From Euonymus europaeus (taxonomy: Eukaryota; Streptophyta; Magnoliopsida; Celastrales; Celastraceae): 64,000 bases of DNA. A program made the position numbers and the translations under genes. The notes beneath the pieces were generated by a model. That model had not been told where the DNA came from. It ran no database searches and saw only the letters and a program-made list of their open reading frames with translations. Positions 48,088 through 61,500 of the stretch are shown here, in pieces (the first letter of the stretch is position 1; every line of letters starts with the position of its first letter). The stretch covers positions 23,687,001 to 23,751,000 of the forward strand of contig OY756966.1 in assembly GCA_963580455.1 (NCBI GenBank), read 5' to 3'.

Positions 48088-50819
48088 ATGGCAACTGGCA
48101 CTGATGAAGAAGAAACCCCACTATTGGAACTACAAGTGGATGGCTCCGTCGACTACGAAGGCCGTCCAATCCTCAAATCCTACGCCGGCGGTTGGAGATC
48201 TGCTGCTTTCATTATTGGTAAAATTTTCGATTTCATAAATGGAACAGCTACGTATACTCCTAACTAAATCTTGCTTACAGTTGCTTAGGTTTGTGTGTGC
48301 AGGTGTGGAAGTGGCGGAAAGGTTCTCCTATTACGGGATAGCATCCAACCTGATAACATTCTTGACAGGCTCGCTTGGGGAGTCCACAGCTACAGCTGCT
48401 GAAAACGTGAACTTGTGGTCTGGCGTATCCACACTGTTGCCTCTCCTCGGTGGCTTTGTAGCTGATTCTTTCTTTGGACGATATCGCACCATTGTCATTT
48501 CTTCGATTATATATATCTCGGTGCTTTCTCTTTCCCTATGACTATTGCAATTTCTTTGCAAAAATGATAAAGATCAAGTGATTTTCATCTCAAAATTATC
48601 CCATCATTGTGTGTACAAAAAAAAATTATGTATATCTGGTGCTTTCAATCCTGTTATTATGGTGATATCTTTAACTGTTTTCTGTTTAAGAAGTGTGTGT
48701 CAAGGGCTATAGTGATTGCAAGGATAATTAAAAATACGCCGATAAGTACTTATGTTTGGTAGACATGTATATTGTTTATTCAGGTAATATTTTTAAGCTA
48801 TTTTCTTCATATTTTGGGTGATATGAGTGTAATGTTACTCGTTGAGAGATGTAAATAATGATTATCTTAGTAATACATTATACTTTTATTTATTACCATC
48901 TTATCAAACACACCCTTATAATGAAATTGAAATTGTTTTATTGTATATGCTTGGATGGATTTCATTACAGTATATATTCTGCTTTCTTAGGAAGTGATTA
49001 ATGCAATATGTCTGTGGACTAGAGATAAGTGAAACATACTTATAGAAAATATTAAGACAGATTAAAAGCATCAAATTTTGGCTATGAATTTTAAAGTGAA
49101 GCAATTTTGATCAGCTTAATTACATGTGTAAGATTCTTTAAAATATGCAATCAAGCTAGCTCTTGAATTGAAATGGTCATGGATGGAGTGATACTGATTT
49201 GGATTGAAATGTGTTGCAGGGACTAGGCTTGCTGTGTCTGCTTGCAGTGCTTACTTCCGGCAGCAGTTATTCTAATATCTATGTAATTTTATTCTACTTT
49301 GCTTTATATCTGGTGGCAATTGGACAAGGTGGACACAAGCCTTGTGTTCAAGCTTTTGGAGCAGATCAGTTTGATGGAAAAGATCCAGAGGAGAGCAAAT
49401 CCAAAAGCTCTTTTTTCAATTGGTGGTATTTCAGTTCAAACGTGGGCATCCTCGTAACGTTTTCAATCTTGGTCTATATTCAAGACACCCTTAGTTGGGC
49501 CTTTGGATTTGGAATCCCTTGTATAGTAATGGTAGCTTCATTGTTCATTTTCTTGCTTGGAACTAGGACTTACAGATATAGTGCCAAGACTAATAAGAAA
49601 CACCCATTTATGAGAATCGGCCGAGTGTTTGTGGCAGCTGTTAGGAACCGGAAAATTACTCCTCTGACAAAGGCTCCCGAAGAGGAAGGTTGTGGTTCCA
49701 TGCCGCCCTACCTTTCCCAACAGTTCAAGTAAGAAAACTGACGCAATCTCTTCATTTTCTTTTCTTAATTCTAATGACTCCATTTTCTGTAATTTCCTCA
49801 AATAAGTATCATAATCATACTGCAAAAAATATAATTGCAAGTTCCAAGTAAATGTTATAGAACATGTCTCTTTTTTTAAGAAAATGAATCCTCGTATAAG
49901 CCTAACAAATATAACCTGTCATAAGTTGTATTTCAGTTCTTTTTGTTTTGTGTTTTTTTTCTTCTTCTTTCATTCTATGATACATGTCTAATCTCACAAT
50001 TTCTTCCTCATAAGATGCCTAGACAAAGCATTGCTTACAACAGACGGTTTCATGGACGATGAGAAGGTGTGCAGCGCAGGTGAGGTTGAAGAATCGAAGG
50101 CCGTACTAAGGCTCATTCCAATATGGGTTTCATGCTTGGGATATGCTGTAGTGTTCGCACAATGTTCGACATTTTTTACAAAGCAAGGGGTTACAATGGA
50201 CAGAACCATCACCTCAGACTTCAGAATTCCTGCTGCTTCTCTACAATCTTTTATCTGCATCGCCATTATTCTCATTGTTCCGCTTTATGACCGAATTTTC
50301 ATTCGGGTATTGAGTGCTAGAACTATGAAGCCCTCGGGAGTTACCATGCTTCAGAGAATTGGAATTGGAATGGTCTTATCTGCCATTTCCATGGTGATTG
50401 CAGCTCTAGTAGAGATGAAAAGGCTTAAAACCGCAGAAGAAAATGGATTGGTTAATAAGCCAAATGCAACTATTCCAATGAGTATATGGTGGTTGGTTCC
50501 TCAATACATACTGTTTGGTGCTGCAGATGTGTTCACCATGGTTGGTCTACAAGAGTTCTTCTATGATCAGGTCCCAGTAGAACTAAGGAGTATAGGTCTC
50601 TCCCTTTATCTTAGTATATTTGGTGTAGGCAGCATCTTGAGCAGCCTACTTATATCTGCTATAGACAAAGTGAGCAACAGTACCTGGTTCAACGATAACC
50701 TAAACCGGGCGCATCTTGATTACTTCTATTGGCTTCTTGCTGGACTCAGTGCTGTAGGATTGGCTTCATTTTTGTATTTTGCCAAATCTTACATCTACAA
50801 AAGGGAAAGTACAAGGTAG
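48088..50819 (+). CDS. NRT1/PTR family (NPF) transporter, NPF5-like
   Basis: Four coding exons: 48088-48217, 48303-48520, 49220-49728, 50015-50819, giving 553 residues, normal for the family. Proton-coupled transporters of this MFS group carry nitrate, peptides or hormones across plasma or vacuolar membranes. The proton-coupling ExxER motif is EVAER at residues 46-50, followed by [16 protein letters not shown]. The loop [10 protein letters not shown], the signature [29 protein letters not shown] and, in the C-terminal half, [31 protein letters not shown] are all present, with 12 predicted membrane helices. I chose the ATG at 48088 ([14 protein letters not shown]) over the upstream in-frame ATG at 48040 because NPF5 proteins start with such a short acidic head. 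Subfamily 5 (NPF5.10-like) is a best guess. Intron 2 carries a MITE at 48690-48915. Confidence 0.93.
48690..48915. mobile_element. MITE in NPF intron 2
   Basis: Starts near AAGTGTGTGTCAAGGG and ends CTTATCAAACACACCC before TTA. It shares GTGATTGCAAGGATAAT, TACATGTATATTRTTTATT, TTTTCTTCATATTTTG and GTAATACATTAYACTT with the element at 51270-51490, in the same order. It is therefore a member of the same Tourist-like family. Confidence 0.65.
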
Positions 50820-51266
50820 AGGTGTTCTTTCACTCCCAAGTAATATATTGTACACCTTAGTTGCTTCTTTGGGTGTCTTGTTGATTATACATTATTGTAT
50901 GGAACCATATAGTATTTACACAAACATATATGCAAATGCAATGTTTGCCGTTGTTGATGGATACCGGCGGTTGCATGTCGAAGAACATATTGTAGAATAA
51001 AATGTGGTAAATGGACAGTTTAGCAGCCCATATCCACTTTTTTGGCTGTACTGTTGCTGGTTTTGAAGTAAAGACCAAAGAGTGAGCTGATGAAGGAGAT
51101 TATCATGACATTAGAGAAGTCGATGGTAATTAATTATAGTTATTTTGTGGCCTATAAGCACGAATTATATATTGGAGGGATAGGACCACTGATTCGATTA
51201 AGAACATACTATAATTGGCTGCTAATTCTCTCATTCGTGTTGAATTATTGTCTGATTTAATTGTCT
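50820..51266 (+). other. 3' UTR and flank of the NPF gene
   Basis: Mixed sequence after the TAG at 50817-50819, with no further gene. A poly(A) site cannot be set. Confidence 0.35.
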
Positions 51267-51269
51267 TTA

Positions 51270-51490
51270 GGGGTGTGTTTGGTAAGGGTGTAATGATTGC
51301 AAGGATAATAAAAATTATTTGGATAAACAAATACTGATACTTGGTATACATGTATATTATTTATTTAGATAATTTTTTATGTAATTTTCTTCATATTTTG
51401 GTGTAATGATTACCTATGGAGAGATATGAGTAATTATTACCCTAGTAATACATTACACTTCTATTTATTAATCTTTTATCAAACACGCTC
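51270..51490. mobile_element. Tourist-like MITE downstream of NPF
   Basis: Ends GGGGTGTGTTTGGTAAGGG and TTTTATCAAACACGCTC are inverted repeats. It is preceded by TTA (51267-51269) and followed by TAAG, so a TTA/TAA-type insertion is likely though not exact. Sister of 48690-48915. Confidence 0.65.
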
Positions 51491-53100
51491 TAAGTCTGAA
51501 CATGCAAATATTTCATAAACGCTTATGGTGTATAACTCGAGCCGATTTTTTTTATCATCCCTAATTTTTCCCATAAAAATTATTGTACTCTTTCATCAAC
51601 CCATTAACCGAGTATGAGTATTTATGACATCTCTATTGAGTATTAAGCAAAGTTACTAAATACTAATTAAAATTCAAAGCATCTCAAATTAAACACAATT
51701 GATCTTATTTTCCTTTTCATAATTATAATTAATTGTCCCTGATGTGCGATCCCAAAGAAAAAAAAGAAAGAAAGAGATGAGATTTCATCAACGATGAGTC
51801 TCTAAACTTACATCAACTTTGCCAACTTTTTCAACCCGCAGCAAAGCTCGGTTCCAAACGCTATTATATTTTATGGTAACACGGCATATATCAATTGACA
51901 TGGATTTTTTTTTAATAATACAAAAAAATATCTTCTATCCCATGAAAATACTCATCCACCTAGCAAATCATATCAACTCATTTATCTCTTGTATTAAAAG
52001 CAGATGGGAATTAGCCACTGTAGCAATTACTATGAGCTTGTTCTGGATGATGCTCTCCTTCATTCCATCAAGGTTGCAAATTCAGGGATACATACGACAA
52101 CAGTCTTTATTAGTGTTATTCATCTCAAAACAAAACATTTCAAAATTTTCATAATAATCTTATGTGTCAACACATATACTATAAAATTTGAAAACATATT
52201 CCGTATTCAAAATTCAAATCCATGAAACAATATTTATATTGAGACACTTTTATGCTTTTTTTGTTATAATACTTAACATTTCCGTTTAAAAGGAATTTGG
52301 CAGCAATCAGTGTTCAGAGATTACTAGTGTGCATTTTATGTTTCCTGCCTCCACCAGTTTTGGTGGCCATGGATTTAACGGTGTCGTTAATGTCAGTCAC
52401 TTGATGGAAATCCATCTAAAAGGCTTTACGCTGTTCTCGTCAGAAACCCAAACAACAGAGGCTAAAATGGCACTTTGACTAAAATACATGGGCCAAAATG
52501 GATTTTATCCAAAAATAAATAATAAAAAAGGCATAAAAGTAAATTCTGTTGTAAATGTTAAACACATCTACTTAATGTGGATGATACACTCTACCAACTC
52601 AACCACTAATCCGTCTAATATATTAATTATGTTACACACCTAATGGATATGATTTAATAGTGGTGGATGACATATTAGAATTAGTGGAAAAAATGTAATT
52701 AACATTTATTGTATTAATTGATTTAGGTGAGTTTTTGCACTATAAATAGATGCTTAAACTTCATATTTTGTACACATCAATTGAAGAAAGTATTCTCTCA
52801 TTTCTATCTTATTTCTATCTAGCCAATTATCTCCAAATATTATTCTTATAATACAAAATTTCTTAATCTTAATTTTGAGAATTCTATAATTCCTTGTTTT
52901 TCTACAACAAACCCAATTTTGTTGGTATCTTTTTGGTCAATTCGTCTCCGAGAATAAAATATCAAAACCATATATACATGACGCACGAGTGCATTGTCAC
53001 TGTGTTCCCCATTATGCCCCTAACGGTTTGTTTTAATATTGCTTGCAGAAGAAAACATTTTTAGGAATAATGTATAAAAATCAACACCGTAAATTCATCC
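51491..53100. other. Gene-free spacer with a hAT tail
   Basis: About 51545-51645 ends CGAGTATGAGTATTTATGACATCTCTA, matching the 3' end of the hAT family at 5312, so a 5'-truncated copy lies here. The remainder is AT-rich and without a gene. Confidence 0.4.
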
Positions 53101-53109
53101 TTACCCAAT

Positions 53110-55592
53110 TCATCTTCGTATCAATCTCTCTCCCTTCCTATTTCTCTTTAATTTGTTTCGGTTGTGGTCTGAATTCTGATTCGCGGACTTCACTTCCTCC
53201 GGTTCCTTGAGATATCAGGGCCTCTAGGGTTCAAATCGAGCGGTTCGGTTGGGATCTCCATTGACGCCTCGACTGTTTGAAGCTCGTGTGGATTCAATTC
53301 ATGCTGTACAGTAACTGGCAGCGATACAGACTGGGAGAGAGAAAGAGTGAGTTAGGTGAGTTCTTAATTTTCTATGGCTTGTGAGTTGTGATGCTGTTTA
53401 CGCGTGAGGTATGCGAAAGGTTTAACTCTGACGCGATTGTATGGGTTTTACTATTAGAATTGCGTATGTGCTCAGGTTTTCAATTTTAATACGGAAATAG
53501 TTAGATTGCTGTTTGATTGTGATGAAGGATTAGTTGTTAATACAGTTGAAGATTTTTTTAAGATCAGTAAGTGATATGCCTCCTTGAGTCCATGTTTGAT
53601 CGGTTCCTTCTTGAAGAATGATATAAATGCTTGCAGGGATATTTGAGTGTCATTGATTCGCGATTAGGTTATTGTTTGGGTGGAATTGATGTTGCGCACT
53701 GGTACATATATGTCTATATAATGGATACAATATTATGAAGTGGAACTGCTGCGTCATCAAGATGCATACAGCTTATCAGAGCGATTGGATATGAAAGTGT
53801 CTATTTCTCTTGCTTCTATATTTCACTGGTTTTCATCTTATCTTTCTGCCTCCAAATTTTAATAGAAAGCATAGTCGGGTTGCAGTGTTATGACATCAAG
53901 CCATCAACTATTGCGAAACCTTAACAATGTTCTACACCCTTCCCCCCAATGCCCCATATTTATACCACTTTGTTACTTTTGTCCTTACTTCTTTCTGCTT
54001 GTGTTGAATATCCAAGACACTTATGACTATGTCATAATCAAAGTTTTTCAATTTCTCTTTTGTTATTAGGCAAACACATGTCCTTAAGTTTTATGTGATA
54101 TGTATTAAGTTTGGCTTGCTTACTTTTTTTTCAATAAACCTTTATTTGAAATTGGACAAATTTGTCGGTCTGACGTTACTGTATTTTTCCCTCATTTAGT
54201 TGCAGATGTGTCATGCCTGGTTGGTGCTGGTGACAATATATGATATTGGTAACAAGAAATATATGCAAGGTTTGCTTGCTGTATTGGGGTTTCCATAATT
54301 AGATTTTCCAAGAAGTATGTACTCGTACCAACTTCTGCATGTGATGGGGCGTGGTTAACATTGTCAAACGTTAAAAGGTGTGTGGTACATTGTAGAAGCC
54401 ACATTGACAATATACTAAGAATTTGATGCATACATTTTCACAGGAAATAACACTTTCCTTTTACTCTATGTTGCACGGTGTTTTCATTTCATTTTATTTT
54501 ATATTTATTTTTGTGTATTTACGTTTTTCAAGTTTTGCTCGATCATATGGTCTTGTTGTTTGCCAAGGTGTTTTTCCCCCTTAATAACAAACCAAGAGGT
54601 CATAGGTTTGATTCTTAGAAAGAGTCTCTCCACATAATGTGGGTGTGTACATCCTGCCTATCCCTGACCTCGCCTACTATGGGAGCTTTGTGCAAGGGAG
54701 TTGGTTTTATCTATACAGTTGAACTTGTGGCCCAATGGTAGAGCTGCAGTGGTGCAACCTAAATGTCAAACGTTCAATTCCTAAAAACAACCTTTCCGCA
54801 TAATTATGTGGGGGTAATGTTTGTCCTGACCCCGCTCAGTTTGGGAGGTTTCTGCACGTGAGTTTTTTTTTTTAATTACCAACCAAGCTTCTAGGCAATT
54901 TTGTGGCAGCAGGATGTGCTGAACTTCTGACGTTTTTGATTGTGGGGGGAAGGATATTTGAGAGTAATTGACAAACTAGGAAAATGCATGGGAAATTATT
55001 ATAATTGGTTTCTGGAATTAAGCATCACCCTGCATCATACAGCCCCAGGGAACACACGCATACACCCCAAAGAAAAATGAAATGCTTTATCTGTACCACC
55101 ATGCTTTCTCAAAGATATGTATAAACTTTAGTGCCATTTCCCAGTTTACTTTTTTGTTTTTCATGTAAACGATTGAGTAGAAGTATGTAGTTGCTTTAAT
55201 GGCGATTAACTATTACTTGTCCTTAGGATGCTTTCATCCCTGTTTTATCTAGTTAAGAATTTTCCGAATTACAAGCAAAGAGATGTCTCTGATTTATATG
55301 ATGAGTCAAGTTGTAATACTTTCTACTAACTTTGACATTTATTGTAATTGTTGCTTCACTTCACTGTTATTCTTTTGGTACCTGGGCTATGACCTACATT
55401 TTTAAATATCTTTTTCTAAAGTTACCTTCTTCTTTTTTTATTTCCAAACCCTGCTAACTATTGGCTACGGGGAAAGGGAAACGAGATGAATTGAACATTG
55501 ATTTTGTATATGGCAGAATTATTTACCCTCGAATTCAAGTGGAAGTTGTGGCTGCCGATATTTTCTGGTAGGGGGAAGTTCCTTTTACAGCC
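53110..55592 (+). other. 5' UTR region of ABCD1 with probable untranslated exons
   Basis: A GC-balanced leader at about 53110-53355 ends GAGTTAG/gtgagt, a good donor. A small middle exon is possible at 54206-54250 (ttgcag/ATGTGTC... to /gtaaca). The last 5' UTR exon starts after tatggcag at 55516 and runs into the ATG at 55593. The intervening intron sequence carries two SINE copies (54560-54870). All from splice signals. Confidence 0.45.
54560..54872 (+). mobile_element. Two tandem Au-like SINEs in the ABCD1 5' UTR intron
   Basis: First copy, about 54560-54703: AAGAGGTCATAGGTTTGATTC (box B), CACATAATGTGGGTGTGTACATC, then CCTGACCTCGCCTACTATGGGAGC and TTTGTGC. Second copy, about 54724-54872: box A GTGGCCCAATGGTAGAGCTG, box B AACGTTCAATTCC, then CATAATTATGTGGGGGTAATG, CCTGACCCCGCTCAG, GGGAGGTTTCTGCACGTGAG and a T run. 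This arrangement is that of the plant Au SINE family. Confidence 0.65.
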
Positions 55593-58500
55593 ATGCCTTC
55601 TCTTCAGCTCCTGCATTTAACCGAGCATGGGCGAAATCTTATGGCTTCAAGAAGGTATACTGTTGTATTTCATATTTTTTCCTAAAGATGTCAAATCTAA
55701 ATATTCTGTCAGTGAATTATCCATCATGTTTTGCTGTTCAAATTGTTTCTAAGTGACAAATTTGGTGCTGCCTTATTTGCTATTTGATAAGTTAAATACA
55801 TTTCCTATCATTAAATGACCTTTGGTTTCAGAGCTTGATTGACTAGAACTTAGTTATTTGTGAATTTTTGCAATATTCTCATTCATGATGTTCAATGTGC
55901 AATGTATTTGTGTATAACCAGTTGCTATTCATAAATGCAACAATGGTGACTACCAAGGGTGATTTTGTGTTCTCTCACAATCGCACCCCTGCCCGCAACC
56001 TGTTTTGTGCTTAATGCTTCGAACTCTTGGGCATGGGTTACACTAGAGTTAGATAGAAAATTTCAGTCATTTGGTAATAAACAATTACGATGGACTAGAG
56101 GGTGCCAGGCTCTGATGATAATCATTATTAAAACTAAGACCGTCATTAAGCCATTGGACTCTTCTTTTTTATTTTGTTGTTACATTTTCCTTTCATATTA
56201 ACATCTACCAGGATGCAAAGGTAAGGTGCATGATATCCATTCCAGTATGTATTAATTTTAGTTGTTAACTCTCTTGCATAAAACATATTCTCGAGCATGT
56301 AATCTCTGATCTCTCCCTTATGCCCTAAGGGTATCTATAATATTTTTCTTGACCACAGGAAATCTCTACTGGTTGCCGCTGGTATCTTAGTGGCTGGGGG
56401 AACTGCAGCATATGTGCAGTCACGATTTAGCAGTAAAAAGATTGATCCGTTTCATCATTACAATGGGCTTGGAGACAGTAAAGAAAAATCGGAGAAGGTA
56501 GTTTCAGTCTCAGATGATAATAATAGAAAGAAAATGACACAAAAGAGAGGCGGAATAAAATCTCTTCAAGTTTTAGCAGCAATTATTCTCTCTAAGATGG
56601 GGAAAATGGGTGCAAAGGACCTTTTGGCTTTAGTGTCAATAGTGGTGAGTTTTCCTCTTGTACACACTAAAATACAATGGATTTTTATGTAATTTGGTCC
56701 TTTATGTTTATCTTATTGTGACTGATATCTTGTTGCATGTCCTATCGCTTTATCTTTTATACAATGTCTTGAGCCTAGATGTCTATCGACTAGACCATAA
56801 GTTATTGGTTATCTGGTTCCGCATCCATGCTACATCATTATGATGCCATACATGTAATAATTTGTAATTGGATATGGTGGAGATGAAGACTGTTTTGATG
56901 CTCATAAACAAAACCTTTTAATCCTCTTTTCTGTTGATGGTGGGTGGACTTTTCCAAACTTGTACATTTCTTGCAGATCTTGAGAACTGCTTTGAGCAAC
57001 AGATTAGCAAAGGTCCAAGGATTTCTATTTCGAGCTGCTTTTCTCCGACGCGTACCCTTATTTTTCAGGCTGATATCAGAAAACATCTTGTTATGTTTCC
57101 TTCTGTCAACCATGCATTCTACATCAAAATACATTACAGGGATCTTGAGTCTTCGCTTCAGAAAAATATTGACTAAACTTATTCATGAACATTATTTTGA
57201 GGTAGGTGCGATCACTACCTATGCAAGTAGTATTTTTAGTCTCTGATTTTTACAATTTTCTTATGGTGGTCTTATTCAAATTTAGTTCCGTTGCAATGTT
57301 TTCTCTAAGGGTTTCACCCTTTTCATGTATTGAAGGAGTTAAAATTTTGTTATATGAAGATATAGTTCGTCCTGCCATTGGTGAAGTCTGGACTTTATTA
57401 TCTCTTCCATACTTCATCACTTGATGTTGCAAGTTTTGGCTGTCAAATTTGCTTTCCCTGTGATGCCTGTGCTTTTTTTTTGCTGTTGAAAATTGTCGTA
57501 TCTTTTTTTGTGTTTTTCTTCCTGGGAAATGCTCTATAAAGGTTTTTATTGTCTTATTATTGTACAAATCCTGATTCTGGACAATCTTCTTATGCAATTG
57601 CAAATACGCAACCCTATTATTTTTCCATCACAAGGCAAAGCTGTATTGGCTGAAAGAATTGTCTAATGAGTGCATAATTATTTGGGTTCTTCAAGTCCTC
57701 TTTAGTTTGTTTCATTGGTCCTTTTGTTTGAGTTGCAGAACATGGCTTACTATAAAATATCACATGTTGACGGTCGGATTACCAATCCAGAACAAAGAAT
57801 TGCGAGTGATGTACCAAAGTTCTGTTCAGAGTTGAGTGAGCTTGTGCAGGATGATTTGACAGCAGTTACTGATGGTCTGCTTTATACTTGGAGGCTTTGT
57901 TCATATGCCAGTCCAAAATATCTTTTATGGATTTTGGTAAGTCAAATATTTCCTGTTTATTGAGTTATTCGATTGTATTGGTCTTTCTCTGCATGGCATC
58001 GGTTTCTACCCGCTCATTTACATATGATATTGCTTTGTAGGCATATGTTTTTGGAGCGGGAGCAGCTATTAGAAATTTCTCCCCTTCTTTCGGAAAATTA
58101 ATGTCCAAAGAACAACAATTGGAAGGGGAGTATCGCCAGCTTCATTCACGGTTAAGGACTCATGCAGAAAGTATAGCCTTCTATGGTGGGGAAAACAGAG
58201 AAGAATATTACATTCAGCAAAAGTTTAAGAATCTTATAAGGCATATGAGAATTGTTCTACATGACCATTGGTGGTTTGGAATGATTCAGGACTTCTTAGT
58301 AAAGTATTTTGGTGCTACTGTTGCTGTGATATTGATTATTGAACCCTTCTTTGCTGGCGATCTTAGACCTGACTCATCAACTTTAGGGCGAGCAGAAATG
58401 TTAAGCAATCTACGGTATCATACCAGTGTCATAATATCACTATTCCAAGCTCTTGGGACTATTTCTGTAAGTTCAAGGAGGCTTAACCGACTCAGGTAAT

Positions 58501-61500
58501 TTCTCCTCAATTTTGATTCTTTACAGTTGTCTTAAATAAGGATCTGACAATATAGAATTGAGCAATTACTGAATGAAAATATTTAATAATTCTTGCATCA
58601 TGAATCTTCTTTGTGAGCTGATGGCAGAATTTGCTTTTATATGACTTTATGTTAAACTCCCATGCTGCCGAAACATCTTTATCCTCCGCAAGACTGTTAA
58701 ATATATGAATAATAGAAATGGGCAAAGCTCTTGGGGAAGATTGAAAGAGGATAGACTGATAGAGACAAAGAGCAGGAGTTGGCCAGATAGAAACTAAGGA
58801 GGAAAGAGGGGCATAATTTCTTGATCTTCAAACACATCTCACACTGAGTACCACTTTTTTATGTTTATTATTTAATTGTTTATTTGTATCCAGTGGATAT
58901 GCAGACCGCATACATGAATTAATTGCCATATCCAGAGAGCTTAGTTCTGATGGCAGATCTTCTCCGCAAAAAGATAGGAGTACATACTTTACTGAAGCTA
59001 GTTACATTGAGTTTTCTGATGTCAAGGTACTTGAAAATTAGTGGATTATCTAGCTTCTGTTGGTTGTATATTTAGGCACATTTCAGTCATTTCTGGTATT
59101 TCCTTGCAGGTTGTTACCCCAACGGGTAATGTGTTGGTGGAGAATCTGACTCTCAGGGTTGAATCAGGATCTAATCTTTTGATTACTGGTATATTTTTTT
59201 CCCCTTTGTGGAATGGGGTGTCAATTCTTTCTCTAAATTTTCTCTGATTTGTTGTCCTGTCCTTTGCACATGGTTGGATTTTTTTTGAAATTCTTAGCTC
59301 CTTTTTTCTTTATTTTTTTGGTGAAAAAAAGCAAGGGCATTTCTATGAATATGTACTTGTACGTTTGCATAGTTCATATTTGAACACTGATAGCCTTTGA
59401 GGTGAATGTTTCACTGGATTAGTTTTGGTTGTTCAATCATATTTGTGGGAGAGATAGGAATAAAGAAACAAGAGAATCCAATGAGAAGAAGAAAACTCCA
59501 GGGCACAGTTATGCCCTTCTCTTGCCCCTATATTTTGACAATTCAGCTCCTTTCTGTCTGTGATAAATTTTCAATTCCTATATTCTTTATTAGCATTACT
59601 TATGCTAAACCCTCGCTATTCTAGGTTTTCTTTATTTTTCTAACCATGAACTCATCAATCAAACACCACATAATCTGCAAAGTGCATGCAGCAAGGATTT
59701 CATTTTGAATAGATATTGTAAACTTATTCGTTACTATAGCGGATGAAAAAGTGCTTGACAATGATGCGATTTTGCTAGTCATGGACTTGGTGGAGTTTCG
59801 CTCCAGATGTTGTAGGTTAAGGTGGACACAATGTTGTATGACTATAAGGTGAAGGTGTTACGTGCATGTTATTTAGTAAGTTTTTAAGTGGATTTAGTGT
59901 GCAATATGCACTGGGGGCTTAGTTGATTGTTTTTTTAATGCTTTGCAAATTAGCTTTTTAAGGACATATTTTCTTGCCAGGCTGTCTGCGTTATTGGAGT
60001 AGAATTGGATGGTAAAACTGGATGGTAATTGAAGGTGTAGAGTAATTTTGTCTTAATCAATGAGTCGTGATTTGATATAGGGCTGCCAATTTATATCATA
60101 AAGAGTATCCATTCTCTTGTGATATAAATGGCTGTGTTTATATGTTTTTTTCTCTCCGGATAAATCGTAGTGTGCAATTCATGCATAAGTGATGTCTGCA
60201 TACAAAGATGTGCCTTTGGCATTTTTCAGGATAATTTAGGTCTTCTGTACTCGTCTTGAGCAGATGTTTGGGATAACTGACAATTTAGTTCTTGCTATGA
60301 GATAGCATATGTCTACTTTTTATGTGATATGAAGAAGCCTGTTTAATGAACATTGACACGTTGTGACTAAACTGTCAGTCTGGCTTAATTTTCTTTGTCG
60401 ATAAAGATGTAAACAGTCAAAAGCCTGTGGAATGGAGCATTCCATTCCCTCAGCCGCCATTCCATGAGGAATTGGCTATTCCCACATAAAAATGTGGGAA
60501 AGAAAAAGTAGGAGAGAGGGATGAAGGAATGGAACTCAAAATTTTATCAACCCAAATGATGGAATGGAATGCTCCATTCCATAAACCACCCCAATTCTCT
60601 CCCAATTCTCAAGACCATACGGGGCCTAACATGATTTGATATGTCTTGGATATGGATTCTAGCTTTTTTCTGATGATGAAGTGGAACGCTCAAAAAGATA
60701 TATGTTTGTTGCATGAAGTACCAAAACAGCTCTTTTATTGTACATTGGCTATGTACTGGTGCTGAACTAAGCAAGTTTGCTTATTTATTTTTATTGAAGG
60801 TCCAAACGGCAGTGGGAAGAGCTCTCTTTTTCGAGTTCTAGGGGGACTTTGGCCACTGGTGTCTGGCCATATTGCAAAACCTGGAGTTGGGTCCGATCTC
60901 AATAAGGAGATCTTCTATGTACCACAAAGGCCTTATACAGCTTTTGGAACCCTTCGCGATCAGTTAATTTATCCTCTCACTGCAGATCAAGAGGTTGAAC
61001 TGCTCACACACAGTGGAATGGTGGAGCTGTTGAAAAATGTAGGAAATCTTATCCATCTTTTATACAAACATCCCCTTCTCCTCAAACTCCTCGGGAAACA
61101 TGGAAACATAAAAATCCATGTGACCATTTATATGTATATTTTGTACATGAATCTTTACATAATCCTTAGTGTAAATTTGTGCCCAATTTGGCAATTTCTT
61201 AGGTTGACCTTGAGTATCTATTGGACCGTTATCCACCTGAGAAAGAGATTAATTGGGGTGATGAACTATCTCTTGGAGAGCAACAAAGGTTGGGTATGGC
61301 CAGACTGTTTTATCATAAGCCTAAGTTTGCAATTCTTGATGAATGCACGAGTGCTGTAACAACTGATATGGAGGAGCGCTTCTGTGAAAAAGTTCTAGCT
61401 ATGGGTACTTCATGCATAACAATATCTCATCGTCCAGCTCTAGTTGCCTTTCATGATGTGGTTTTGTCCTTGGATGGTGAAGGGGGTTGGCGTGTTCACT

